In this document: in pieces, positions 1 to 7,581 of the stretch
Position numbering within the stretch: the first letter of the stretch is position 1
Layout: each line of letters starts with the position of its first letter
Source: Lentisphaerota bacterium
GTDB lineage: Bacteria > Verrucomicrobiota > Kiritimatiellia > RFP12 > UBA3636
Assembly (NCBI GenBank): GCA_012511845.1
Contig: JAAZFF010000249.1
Coordinates: 1-7,801, forward strand
Length of the DNA stretch: 7,801 nucleotides
Reading direction: 5' to 3'
Notes under the pieces: generated by a model
What the model saw: the letters and a program-made list of their open reading frames with translations, nothing else
The model's database searches: none
What the model was told of the DNA's origin: nothing
Translations under genes and position numbers: made by a program

Positions 1-971
1 ATGCATGCACAGGCCGGCAGGGGTTTGAGGATGCTGTTGAGATGGCGCGCCTTGCGGCTGACGCAGTCGGCAGTCCGGAAGAAATGATGCTTGTCAGCTC
101 AACCGGTACGATCGGTCGCAGACTTCCGATGCAACGTGTGGCGAGGGGTATAGAGCTGGCAAAAGCCGCGCTGTCCTGCGATGGTGGCAGTGATGCTGCC
201 AAAGCTATTATGACTACGGACACAGTACCAAAGGAAGCTGCTCTAAAGGTGAGGATTGGAGGATCTGATGTAACGATTGGCGGTATGTGCAAGGGTGCCG
301 GCATGATTTATCCGAATTTGGCTACAATGCTTTGCTATATCACAACGGATGCTGAAATAAATGCCGACGATTTACATGAGGCGCTGAAAGTTGCAGTAAA
401 CAAATCCTTCAACAGGATTTCCGTTGATGGTGATCAAAGTACAAACGATACGCTGGTCGTTTTGGCGAGCGGTGCATCCGGTGGCAGAGTCCCCACTCCG
501 CCACATTCTGATTATGATGTTTTTGTGGATGCGCTGTCTGCTGTTGCAAAAGCGCTTGCTACCAAAATTGTTGAAGATGGAGAAGGAGCCACGAAATTTG
601 TTACAGTGGCAGTGGAGGGGGCGGTCTCTGATGAGGATGCGTTGATGGTGGCACGGGCTGTGGCGAATTCTGCCCTTTTTAAGACAGCTTGTTTCGGAGC
701 AGATCCCAATTGGGGAAGAGTTATATGTGCAGCAGGTTATTCGGGTGCAGAAATCGACGAGATGAAAGCTGAGATATTCTTTGACGATATCTGCGTATAT
801 GATAAAGGTGATATTGCCGATGAACATGCACAGGGCAAGCTGGCGGAAGTGATGAAACAGCGGGCGTTTACCGTTACCATCAAGCTCAATCTGGGAACCG
901 GCAGTGATTGCGTCTACACTAGCGATTTCTCCCTTGATTACGTTAAAATAAATAGTGAGTATACGACTTGA
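1..971 (+). CDS. argJ: Glutamate N-acetyltransferase / ornithine acetyltransferase ArgJ (5' partial)
   Basis: ArgJ moves the acetyl group from N-acetylornithine to glutamate, releasing ornithine and regenerating N-acetylglutamate (the cyclic arginine pathway, cytoplasmic). The frame is open through the left edge (first whole codon at base 3) and begins with ACTGRQGFEDAVEM, the family's conserved NACTG region, so the ATG at 42 is internal and roughly 80-90 N-terminal residues are missing. Seen: CKGAGMIYPNLATML, in which the Thr of ATML (codon 324-326) is the self-cleavage nucleophile that splits the precursor into alpha and beta chains; FNRISVDGDQSTND; FGADPNWGR; and the typical C-terminal end DYVKINSEYTT. 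The beta chain after the cleavage Thr would be about 215 residues, normal for the family. The stop TGA overlaps the proposed TTG start of argB by 4 nt. Whether it also uses acetyl-CoA (bifunctional) cannot be told from this sequence. Confidence 0.96.
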   Translation, partial: ACTGRQGFEDAVEMARLAADAVGSPEEMMLVSSTGTIGRRLPMQRVARGIELAKAALSCDGGSDAAKAIMTTDTVPKEAALKVRIGGSDVTIGGMCKGAGMIYPNLATMLCYITTDAEINADDLHEALKVAVNKSFNRISVDGDQSTNDTLVVLASGASGGRVPTPPHSDYDVFVDALSAVAKALATKIVEDGEGATKFVTVAVEGAVSDEDALMVARAVANSALFKTACFGADPNWGRVICAAGYSGAEIDEMKAEIFFDDICVYDKGDIADEHAQGKLAEVMKQRAFTVTIKLNLGTGSDCVYTSDFSLDYVKINSEYTT

Positions 972-1888
972 ATGCGGGAAAAAAACAAGATTTGATCACA
1001 ATTGAGCCTGATTTGGACAAGTTTATTGACAAGGCTGATGTTTTGATCGAGGCGATGCCTTATATAATGAGCTTTAAAAACGAAATAGTCGTTGTGAAGC
1101 TTGGCGGCAGCGTTATGGAGGTTGTGGGGAATTTGAAATCCACCCTGACAGATGTTGCGTTTATGCGTTCTGTCGGAATGCTTCCTGTTGTTGTGCATGG
1201 CGGGGGCAAGGCTATTTCCCGCGCATTGAATGACGCGGGGCTTGAGACTGCCTTTTTGCAGGGGCTGCGTGTTACGGATGCCAGCTCGATGCGTATAGTC
1301 GAGGAAGTCATTAAGAACAAAGTCAATGCGCAGGTTGTGGAAATCTTGAATGATATAGGCGTTGAAGCCTGCCCTGTGTACGGTGAGAAGATTTGTTATT
1401 CACAGGGTAAAACCGGCACGGATCCTGTAACCGGTGATGAGCTCGATTGGGGATTTGTCGGCGTTCCGATGGCGGCAGATACCGGTCCGGTTCGCGAATC
1501 GCTGCATAAGGGTGAAGTTCCTGTGGTATGTCCGATCGGACGCGGCTCCGATGGTCTTATGTACAATATCAATGCTGATATTGCCGCCGCGGCTCTTGCA
1601 AAAGCCCTGAAGGCGCGGAAACTTGTCTTTGTTTCCGATGTGCCGGGATTGCTTCGTGATCCGTCGGATCCATCTACGCTTATAAATACTATAACGGCTG
1701 ACGAAGCTCCCAAACTCATTAAGGAGGGGGTCATCGGCGGTGGGATGCTGCCGAAAATTGAGAGTTGTCTTGATGCAATCGATGCCGGCGTCAGGAAGGT
1801 GCATCTCGTTGATGGACGTATGCCTCATTCTCTTTTACTTGAAATTTTCACAAACACCGGCGTTGGAACGGAGATAATAAAAAGATGA
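968..1888 (+). CDS. argB: Acetylglutamate kinase ArgB
   Basis: ArgB phosphorylates N-acetyl-L-glutamate with ATP, the second and commonly controlled step of arginine synthesis (cytoplasmic, amino acid kinase family). Seen in the 306-residue reading: VVKLGGS with catalytic Lys44, the glycine-rich HGGGKA (77-82), GLRVTDASSM (99-108), YNINAD (199-204), VFVSDVPGLL (220-229) and GGGMLPKIE (257-265) with Lys263. The start is uncertain. TTG at 968 gives a 4-nt TTGA overlap with the argJ stop and has a weak GTGA-type Shine-Dalgarno (about 955-959). A second in-frame TTG lies at 992, and no in-frame ATG occurs before Met30. The region before ADVLIEAMPYI (residues 23-33) is longer than in minimal ArgB proteins, and the C terminus carries HLVDGRMPHSLLLEIF...GVGTEI. 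Both fit an arginine-inhibited, N-helix-bearing hexameric ArgB (inference). The usual KYGGN is KLGGS here. Confidence 0.95.
   Translation: MNAGKKQDLITIEPDLDKFIDKADVLIEAMPYIMSFKNEIVVVKLGGSVMEVVGNLKSTLTDVAFMRSVGMLPVVVHGGGKAISRALNDAGLETAFLQGLRVTDASSMRIVEEVIKNKVNAQVVEILNDIGVEACPVYGEKICYSQGKTGTDPVTGDELDWGFVGVPMAADTGPVRESLHKGEVPVVCPIGRGSDGLMYNINADIAAAALAKALKARKLVFVSDVPGLLRDPSDPSTLINTITADEAPKLIKEGVIGGGMLPKIESCLDAIDAGVRKVHLVDGRMPHSLLLEIFTNTGVGTEIIKR
1870..1873 (+). promoter_or_regulatory. Probable ribosome binding site for argD
   Basis: GGAG lies inside the 3' end of argB, 11 nt before the argD ATG at 1885. With the ATGA overlap it supports this start and suggests translational coupling between argB and argD. 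The spacing is somewhat long, so confidence is moderate. Confidence 0.45.
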
Positions 1889-3090
1889 AAAAAAACGAAG
1901 ATACAGCATTACTTTGCAATGAATATACGATGGACACTTTTGCGCGCCAGGCAACTATCGTGCGCGGCAGGGGAAGCCGTGTTTGGGATCAGAAGAACAA
2001 TCAATATTTAGATTTCACATCGGGGATTTCGGTGCATAACGCCGGGCATTGCCATCCTAAAATTGTGGATGCAATCAAGTCTCAGGCAGAAACACTGGCA
2101 CACTGTTCGAACCTTTTTTATACTCCCAAGAATGGTCTGCTTGCCCAGAGGCTTTCATCAATGGGTCTCGGAGGCAAGGTGTTCTTCAGCAACTCAGGTG
2201 CAGAGGCAAATGAGACAATGGTAAAAATGGCTCGTCTGTACGGCAATAAAGACGGACGTTACGAAATTATCTGCATGAAGGGGTCGTTTCATGGGCGCAC
2301 ACTGGGGATGATCTCCGCAACGGGTCAAAGCAAGGTGCAGACGGGATTCGATCCGCTGCTGCCGGGCTTCCGTTTTGCCGATTTCAATGACCTTGAGTCT
2401 GTAAAGGCGCTCGTTAACGATCATACTGTAGCGATAATGCTTGAGGCGGTCCAGGGCGAAGGTGGAATTAATCCTGCCACTCCGGAGTTTATGCAGGGGG
2501 TGCGCAACCTTTGCAATGAAAAGGGTTTGTTGATGCTTTGCGATGAAATCCAGTGTGGACTCGGACGAACCGGCAAGATGTTCGGCTTTGATCATTACGG
2601 AGTTAAACCTGATGCCTGTACGCTTGGAAAATCGATTGGCGGCGGCCTGCCCATGGGTGTTCTTCTTGCAACACCCGAATGCTCCGGCATTTTCACTCCT
2701 GGCAGCCATGGCACTACTATGGGGGGCAATCCTCTTGCCTGTGCTTCTGCCCTTGCATTTTTGGATGTTTATGCAGAGGAGAGGCTTGCTGATCATTCTG
2801 AGAAATACGGAGAGCTGTTCAAGCAGGGACTCCAGAAATTTGTTGAAGATTACGATGAAGTACTGGAAATCCGCGGTATAGGTCTGATGCTGGGTCTCGT
2901 AATGAAGGGCAGTGCACAAGATGTTGTAGATGAACTGAGGGCGGGCGGATTGCTTGCACTTACTGCAGGTGAACACGTTGTGCGTCTGCTGCCTCCGCTG
3001 AATATCACAGACAGTGACCTGGAGGAGGGCATTGAAATGATTGGTGATACGTTTGATATTATGTTCGGCGAGGATGCTGACGAAGAGTAA
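1885..3090 (+). CDS. argD: Acetylornithine aminotransferase ArgD
   Basis: A PLP-dependent class III aminotransferase that converts N-acetylglutamate semialdehyde plus glutamate to N-acetylornithine plus 2-oxoglutarate. In some bacteria the same enzyme also serves lysine synthesis. Length (401 residues) is typical. Seen: GISVHNAGHCHP (47-58), SNSGAEANE (102-110) for the cofactor phosphate, FHGRT (135-139), EAVQGEGG (187-194), LCDEIQCGLGRTG with Asp220 that pairs with the pyridine nitrogen, and TLGKSIGGG with the Schiff-base Lys249. The Asp-to-Lys spacing of 29 fits the family. The C terminus is an acidic tail, GEDADEE. The ATG overlaps the argB stop (ATGA). The operon position makes acetylornithine the assigned substrate. 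Succinylornithine or ornithine aminotransferase would share the fold but not fit this context. Confidence 0.95.
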   Translation: MKKNEDTALLCNEYTMDTFARQATIVRGRGSRVWDQKNNQYLDFTSGISVHNAGHCHPKIVDAIKSQAETLAHCSNLFYTPKNGLLAQRLSSMGLGGKVFFSNSGAEANETMVKMARLYGNKDGRYEIICMKGSFHGRTLGMISATGQSKVQTGFDPLLPGFRFADFNDLESVKALVNDHTVAIMLEAVQGEGGINPATPEFMQGVRNLCNEKGLLMLCDEIQCGLGRTGKMFGFDHYGVKPDACTLGKSIGGGLPMGVLLATPECSGIFTPGSHGTTMGGNPLACASALAFLDVYAEERLADHSEKYGELFKQGLQKFVEDYDEVLEIRGIGLMLGLVMKGSAQDVVDELRAGGLLALTAGEHVVRLLPPLNITDSDLEEGIEMIGDTFDIMFGEDADEE

Positions 3091-3133
3091 AAGCAGGTTG
3101 CCTGTATTTTAACAAAGAAAGATAGAGATTCTT

Positions 3134-4399
3134 ATGGCACTGACAGTAAACGATGTTAAAGAACGCAAAATGGGAATTTGCGTTTCCGGTGGACTCGACA
3201 GCAAAACGATTGCCAAACGCCTTAAAGAGGCTGGGGCTGATGTGCTCTGCTTTACTGCAGATTTGGGACAACCGGATGAAAAAGATATTTCAGATGTAGT
3301 AGCCAAGATGGCGCCCTGCGGTGTGGAAACAGTAATAGTAGATTGCAAAGCGGAGATGGCAGAAGCATGTTTCCGTGCAATTATGGCTCATGCTACATAC
3401 GATGGCGGCTACTGGAATTCAACAGGTATTGGTCGTGCAGTAACAGTAAAGAAACTTGTTGAGGAAATGAAGAGTCGCAACATAGCAATACTGTCACACG
3501 GTGCAACCGGTCGCGGTAATGATCAGATGCGATTTGAGCGCTACACCAATATATTTGCGCCTGAAATGGAAATTTATGCACCGTGGAGAGATCCTGAACT
3601 CCTAAAGGAGTTTCCGGGACGTACCCAGATGTGCGACTACCTCGCAAAATTCGGGATTGAAGCATTCCCCGGCGGGAAAAAACGTTATTCTACTGATGGA
3701 AACCTTGCGGGGCTTTCGCATGAGGCGGAAGATTTGGAAAGCATGGAGACGGCAATGACTATTGTAGAGCCGACTATGTGCGTTTGGCCGATGCAGGCAC
3801 CTGATGAGGTGGAGGAGATCGAGATAGAATTTGAAAAAGGCAGGGCTGTTTCTATTAATGGGAAGAAGATGGAACCCGTTGAACTCATGGTGGAAGCTAA
3901 TACTATAGGCGGCAGAAATGGTGTGGGGCTGAGCCATGCCCTGGAAAACAGGATTGTCGGGACGAAAAGTCGCGGCGTTTATGAAGCTCCGGGTATGGAG
4001 CTGCTGGGAAAAGCTCTTCAGTATATATACCAGACAATACTTGATAAACGCGCTACAGCAATGATGGAGTATTTGTCTGATTTTATAGGTACACAAATTT
4101 ACGACGGGCGCTACTTTGATCTCAGCACGGAAGCAGCTTTTGCTGCAGTGGAGGAGTATGCATCACATGCTACAGGAACTGTGAAAGTGGGATTGTATAA
4201 AGGTAATATACTGTTTTACTCCCTGACAGGTGTAGAAGCTTCAATATACTTCGAAGAGGATGCATCCATGGAGGCGAGCAAGGGACTTAATCCTGTAAGC
4301 TCTCAGGGGTTTGCAGAAATTCAGAGTGTTGAAGCACGTGCTATGTCGAAAGCCGGTCAGATAAGAGCAGCCCAGATTGCCCGGGCTCCGCACACTTAA
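3134..4399 (+). CDS. argG: Argininosuccinate synthase ArgG
   Basis: ArgG condenses citrulline and aspartate with ATP to give argininosuccinate, the penultimate step to arginine (cytoplasmic, N-type ATP pyrophosphatase fold). Seen: the ATP-binding loop SGGLDS (18-23), TADLGQPDEKD (41-51), SHGATGRGNDQMRFERY (121-137) for aspartate and citrulline binding, APWRDPEL (149-156), YSTDGNLAGLSHEAEDLE (185-202), EANTIGGRNGVGLSH (254-268) and KSRGVYEAPGM (278-288). At 421 residues it is slightly longer than the roughly 400-residue bacterial type. GQPDE and the PTMCVWP segment recall the longer E. coli-type enzymes, so it looks intermediate between the two classes. The start at 3134 places the first strand correctly before the ATP loop; Met13 would cut into it. 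The Shine-Dalgarno is weak (GAGA about 6 nt upstream). The 43-nt gap after argD suggests the same transcript. The stop TAA lies in a TTAA shared with the converging gene. Confidence 0.96.
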   Translation: MALTVNDVKERKMGICVSGGLDSKTIAKRLKEAGADVLCFTADLGQPDEKDISDVVAKMAPCGVETVIVDCKAEMAEACFRAIMAHATYDGGYWNSTGIGRAVTVKKLVEEMKSRNIAILSHGATGRGNDQMRFERYTNIFAPEMEIYAPWRDPELLKEFPGRTQMCDYLAKFGIEAFPGGKKRYSTDGNLAGLSHEAEDLESMETAMTIVEPTMCVWPMQAPDEVEEIEIEFEKGRAVSINGKKMEPVELMVEANTIGGRNGVGLSHALENRIVGTKSRGVYEAPGMELLGKALQYIYQTILDKRATAMMEYLSDFIGTQIYDGRYFDLSTEAAFAAVEEYASHATGTVKVGLYKGNILFYSLTGVEASIYFEEDASMEASKGLNPVSSQGFAEIQSVEARAMSKAGQIRAAQIARAPHT

Positions 4400-7300
4400 T
4401 TGAGGACTACTTCATACCATATCGTTTCAAATTTAGCACCGATATCAATGAAGAGTTCGCCGTTATTTAATTTGACGGGGATTTCGCCTTTGCGATTACC
4501 CTTGCCATCTAATGCGAAAGCTTTGGCTTCTTTAGCTGATGTATTGAACGAAACTTTTCCATCTATACCTTCACAAAGCGTTGGTGCAACGCCCCAATCA
4601 TTTCGGCAGCTTGTTTTGTCCTTATTTAGCTTCATGTCGGTGTTTTGATAGCCGGCTGCAGCAACCAGGAGAAGTCTCTTCGAATCACTTATCGGCTTTC
4701 TGTCTGCAGCAACAAGCGCTATGGAAGCGAAGCCTGTATCACGCTCTGCAATATCGACTTTTGCTCCGGTCAATTTTATCTCACGCCCTGCGCATGAGCC
4801 TGCAACGAGTTTGGCTGTGGCAGCATCGAGCATGTATGGAGAGTCTGCCTTCCATGTAAGTGGAGTTGTCTCTTTATCTTCTGAACGTGTGAGAACCGGT
4901 TTATTCCCTTCTGCATTATGGTCAAAGACTACTTCTATTCTCCTGCGCATTGTTTCATCTGATGCAAGACCAGAATCTCGCCATCGGTGGACAATGCTGT
5001 TGCCTGCTGATGCAAAAGTATCGATATCATTCGCCGGAATGGTCAGGGTGGAAGATGCAGGTAAAGGAGCTATATCACCTGTGCGGAAAAGCAATGCTGC
5101 TACAGGCAGATAAGCCAGTTTTGCAGGATGGTTCTGCAAATCGAAGTAGCGATTGATTCTGTTTTCTCCGCCACCTGTGGAACCCCAGTCGAACTGGAAA
5201 ATTCCATCCCAATCCTGGAGTGCTCCGTATGATGCAATCATCGGGAACATTTCAGCCACATACTGGTTGGGGGAGGGGTGATCATATTCTGTAACCAGGA
5301 AAGGCATATCCTTCATTCTGTAAGCTGCCAAACCACCGAGGTTTGAAGCATGTTCGTGATTTGCTGCCATTGAAATGTTGCGAACTGACCAGTCTGCCCA
5401 GTCCCAGGGTCTCCGGGGAAAAGAAGGGTGCTGCCAGTAGGAATGCATGTCGATGATTCCATGGAGAGATTCCCGGTAAAGTCCGAATATTCCGCCGTAA
5501 GAAGCCTGTGAGTCAAATATTAAAGACTGGACACCAAGATCATCAATTAAATACTTTCTCATTTCCAGGGTGTATTCACGTTCAACTTCTGCAAGAAACC
5601 TGTTCCAGTCAGCTCCTCTCGGTGTTCCTCCGATACCTGATGAAACTATATCAATATTTTTTTTCTCAAGTGATTCTCCTTCACGCAGACCTCGTTCTCC
5701 GCCCGGTTTTAGTGAGAAGTTGCTGATCTCAACAATTCCGAGAGGAACTTCGCCCAAAACAAAATCAATTCGTGTAGAGGCGGGTTTAGTGTTTCTGGCA
5801 GTGAAAGAGACAGTGTGTGATTTCCATTCCTTATCTGCTTTAACATTACTTGAAAGTCCGCAATTCCACCAGTCGGAAAATTGATGTCTGGCAGTAAACC
5901 TTACATTGCACGGTGTGCTGGCACGGTAGGAGAAGGAAAGTGTGTAAATATCCCCGGGTACAAGTGTCAGATCACGCCACTGCAATTGTGCCTGCCAACC
6001 CTGTTCAGCTTTGTTGTAAACTTCAACGGTTGCTGCGTCGGGTGAAGAAGACTTGAAACGCAGAAATGCCGGACCTTCAATTTGAGGAGATTTCTCTACA
6101 ATGTTATTTCCCAGCGGTATTGAAGAGCCCCAGACTTTCTTTATGCCATCCGTAGATGCGTAACGTTTGCCAAGCCATGAGTTCCATTTGTTTCTGATAT
6201 AATTTGCGTAATAATCCGGCAATGCCTTGAAATCCATCCCGAAAATAGTGTTTTCGTTATTTATTTCAACTATTGCTACAGCCGGATCCGTGCCATAGCT
6301 GATTCCTGTATACGGGTTTACATGTTCGAATAGTAATGTTTTTGCATATTCTTTCTGCATCTCGATGAGGGGTTCGAAGATGCGATCCAGTCCTTTGCCG
6401 TATTTAGGCATTACTTCATTCCGGTCTTTATCAGAGCTTAGATTATCAAAGGAAAAATCGGCACCTTCCCAGTACTGACGTGAAACATGGAGGTTGAAGT
6501 TTATATAGATTCCATTTTTCTTCAGCTCTGAGATAAAGAAGTCGAGTCGATCGAGTTGCTCAGGATCGATTGTATCTTTTTTAGATAAACCTTTCTTCCA
6601 TATACCTGCCGGAGCTGCTTCCTTGTCAATGTGGTGGATACGTGCGCAGTTTATTCCCATTGAAGCCAGGCGTTTAGCAAGACCTTTAGCATGTTCATGC
6701 GTTGGGAAAGCATCAGAAAAAGTAAAGTTTGTGGCGAGAAAGCGAATACGGCGTCCGGACGGATCAACAAAGTGGCCGTTCTCCACATTGATATGTCCAT
6801 TCTTTCCGGCTGGCGTGTCGTTGAGGTAGGACATATCTGTTACGCCGTGGTTCGGCTCATTCCCTCCCATCGGAAAGGGGAAGAGTTTATTCACTTCATT
6901 TTTTTTTACTGCCGCAGCAGGCGCAACGGCTGAAGGTTTTATCCCCTTGATTGCAAGATATTGAGATGGTGTGGTGAAGATCCAGCCGTCATCAAGAAGC
7001 AGATCTACTATCATCTTGAAATCATGGAACGATGAATCATTCCACATATCGGGGTGCCCCTGTATTACAGCATAATCATCACCGCGACGATTTCGGTACT
7101 GGCGACAGAATTCATTGTATTCAATTTTGCCGACAGAGGCTTCGAGGTTGAAAGAACGTCTGAAGACGAATTTGCCGGCACTTTTTTCCGCCTCAATGGG
7201 GTAGAACAGGCAGTATGTTATTTCGGGATGATCGCGGAGGATATCGAGTGTATGAGAAGTGGTTACACCACAAGGAGCATTAAAGCCCTGTAGCGGGATA

Positions 7301-7581
7301 CCGACTCTGTCCAGAAAAACTGACTGGGATTTATCGAATCGCTCTCTCTGATAATCAGCATCTTCAACAGCAAATTCAGCCGTATATGTTTTTCCTTTCC
7401 ATTTTATGTTCATTGCATGATCCCAGCCATGCTGCCAGAATTCAAAAAGACCTCCGTTCTGATATGCGTTTGCACGTATCCAGTCGGGATATGCCTGTGG
7501 TGCGTTTTCAAGCGACTTTACGCATATACCGAAAGTACCGGGCAGATTGCGTGATTTCAAGTAATCGGCAGTGCGCTTCAT
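4396..7581 (-). CDS. Polysaccharide deacetylase–GH-A glycoside hydrolase fusion with inserted CBM4/9-like domain
   Basis: A predicted two-activity polysaccharide-degrading enzyme; the substrate is unknown. Residues are numbered from the ATG at 7581, the first in-frame standard start, but coding clearly begins farther upstream (see 7582-7713). Residues 1-210 are a NodB-like deacetylase: HGWDH (51-55) matches the metal-binding H-x-x-x-H motif, NAPCG (101-105) stands where RxPxG is usual, and GHPDMW (175-180) supplies a late His. Residues 211-230 are an Ala/Pro linker. From about 262 a GH5-like clan GH-A barrel begins (GHFVDPSGRRIRFLATN). EINNEN gives the likely acid/base Glu443 after Asn442, and FLVTEYDHP the likely nucleophile Glu765. 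Residues about 503-628 form a CBM4/9-like beta-sandwich inserted between these halves, after WNSWLGKRY...KKVWG. Residues about 820-1061 are a C-terminal beta region. No signal peptide or sorting signal is visible, because the N terminus is lost or unclear. Exact GH family is uncertain. Confidence 0.85.
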   Translation of the reverse strand: MKRTADYLKSRNLPGTFGICVKSLENAPQAYPDWIRANAYQNGGLFEFWQHGWDHAMNIKWKGKTYTAEFAVEDADYQRERFDKSQSVFLDRVGIPLQGFNAPCGVTTSHTLDILRDHPEITYCLFYPIEAEKSAGKFVFRRSFNLEASVGKIEYNEFCRQYRNRRGDDYAVIQGHPDMWNDSSFHDFKMIVDLLLDDGWIFTTPSQYLAIKGIKPSAVAPAAAVKKNEVNKLFPFPMGGNEPNHGVTDMSYLNDTPAGKNGHINVENGHFVDPSGRRIRFLATNFTFSDAFPTHEHAKGLAKRLASMGINCARIHHIDKEAAPAGIWKKGLSKKDTIDPEQLDRLDFFISELKKNGIYINFNLHVSRQYWEGADFSFDNLSSDKDRNEVMPKYGKGLDRIFEPLIEMQKEYAKTLLFEHVNPYTGISYGTDPAVAIVEINNENTIFGMDFKALPDYYANYIRNKWNSWLGKRYASTDGIKKVWGSSIPLGNNIVEKSPQIEGPAFLRFKSSSPDAATVEVYNKAEQGWQAQLQWRDLTLVPGDIYTLSFSYRASTPCNVRFTARHQFSDWWNCGLSSNVKADKEWKSHTVSFTARNTKPASTRIDFVLGEVPLGIVEISNFSLKPGGERGLREGESLEKKNIDIVSSGIGGTPRGADWNRFLAEVEREYTLEMRKYLIDDLGVQSLIFDSQASYGGIFGLYRESLHGIIDMHSYWQHPSFPRRPWDWADWSVRNISMAANHEHASNLGGLAAYRMKDMPFLVTEYDHPSPNQYVAEMFPMIASYGALQDWDGIFQFDWGSTGGGENRINRYFDLQNHPAKLAYLPVAALLFRTGDIAPLPASSTLTIPANDIDTFASAGNSIVHRWRDSGLASDETMRRRIEVVFDHNAEGNKPVLTRSEDKETTPLTWKADSPYMLDAATAKLVAGSCAGREIKLTGAKVDIAERDTGFASIALVAADRKPISDSKRLLLVAAAGYQNTDMKLNKDKTSCRNDWGVAPTLCEGIDGKVSFNTSAKEAKAFALDGKGNRKGEIPVKLNNGELFIDIGAKFETIWYEVVLN

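Noticed and set aside
42..44. ATG at 42 as the true start of argJ
   Set aside because: The frame is open to the window edge and the preceding codons encode the conserved ACTG...GFEDA segment, so the gene simply begins outside the window.
2194..2976. Long minus-strand open frame of 260 codons opposite argD
   Set aside because: It lies wholly antisense to a gene with complete aminotransferase motifs, and its translation is rich in His, Cys and Ser without recognisable domain structure. It is a shadow frame.
3093..3110. Hairpin GCAGG-TTG-CCTGT followed by ATTTT between argD and argG as a terminator or attenuator
   Set aside because: The stem is only five pairs with one G-T wobble and the T-run is four bases. 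It is too weak to call.
4379..4386. GCCCGGGC palindrome near the end of argG as a terminator
   Set aside because: It has no loop or T-tract and is inside the coding sequence (IARAPHT region), so it is best seen as chance.
5313..5516. Overlapping 67-codon minus-strand frame within the glycosidase gene, and plus-strand frames at 4581-5156
   Set aside because: They overlap the well-supported fusion enzyme in other frames and show no domain-like content.
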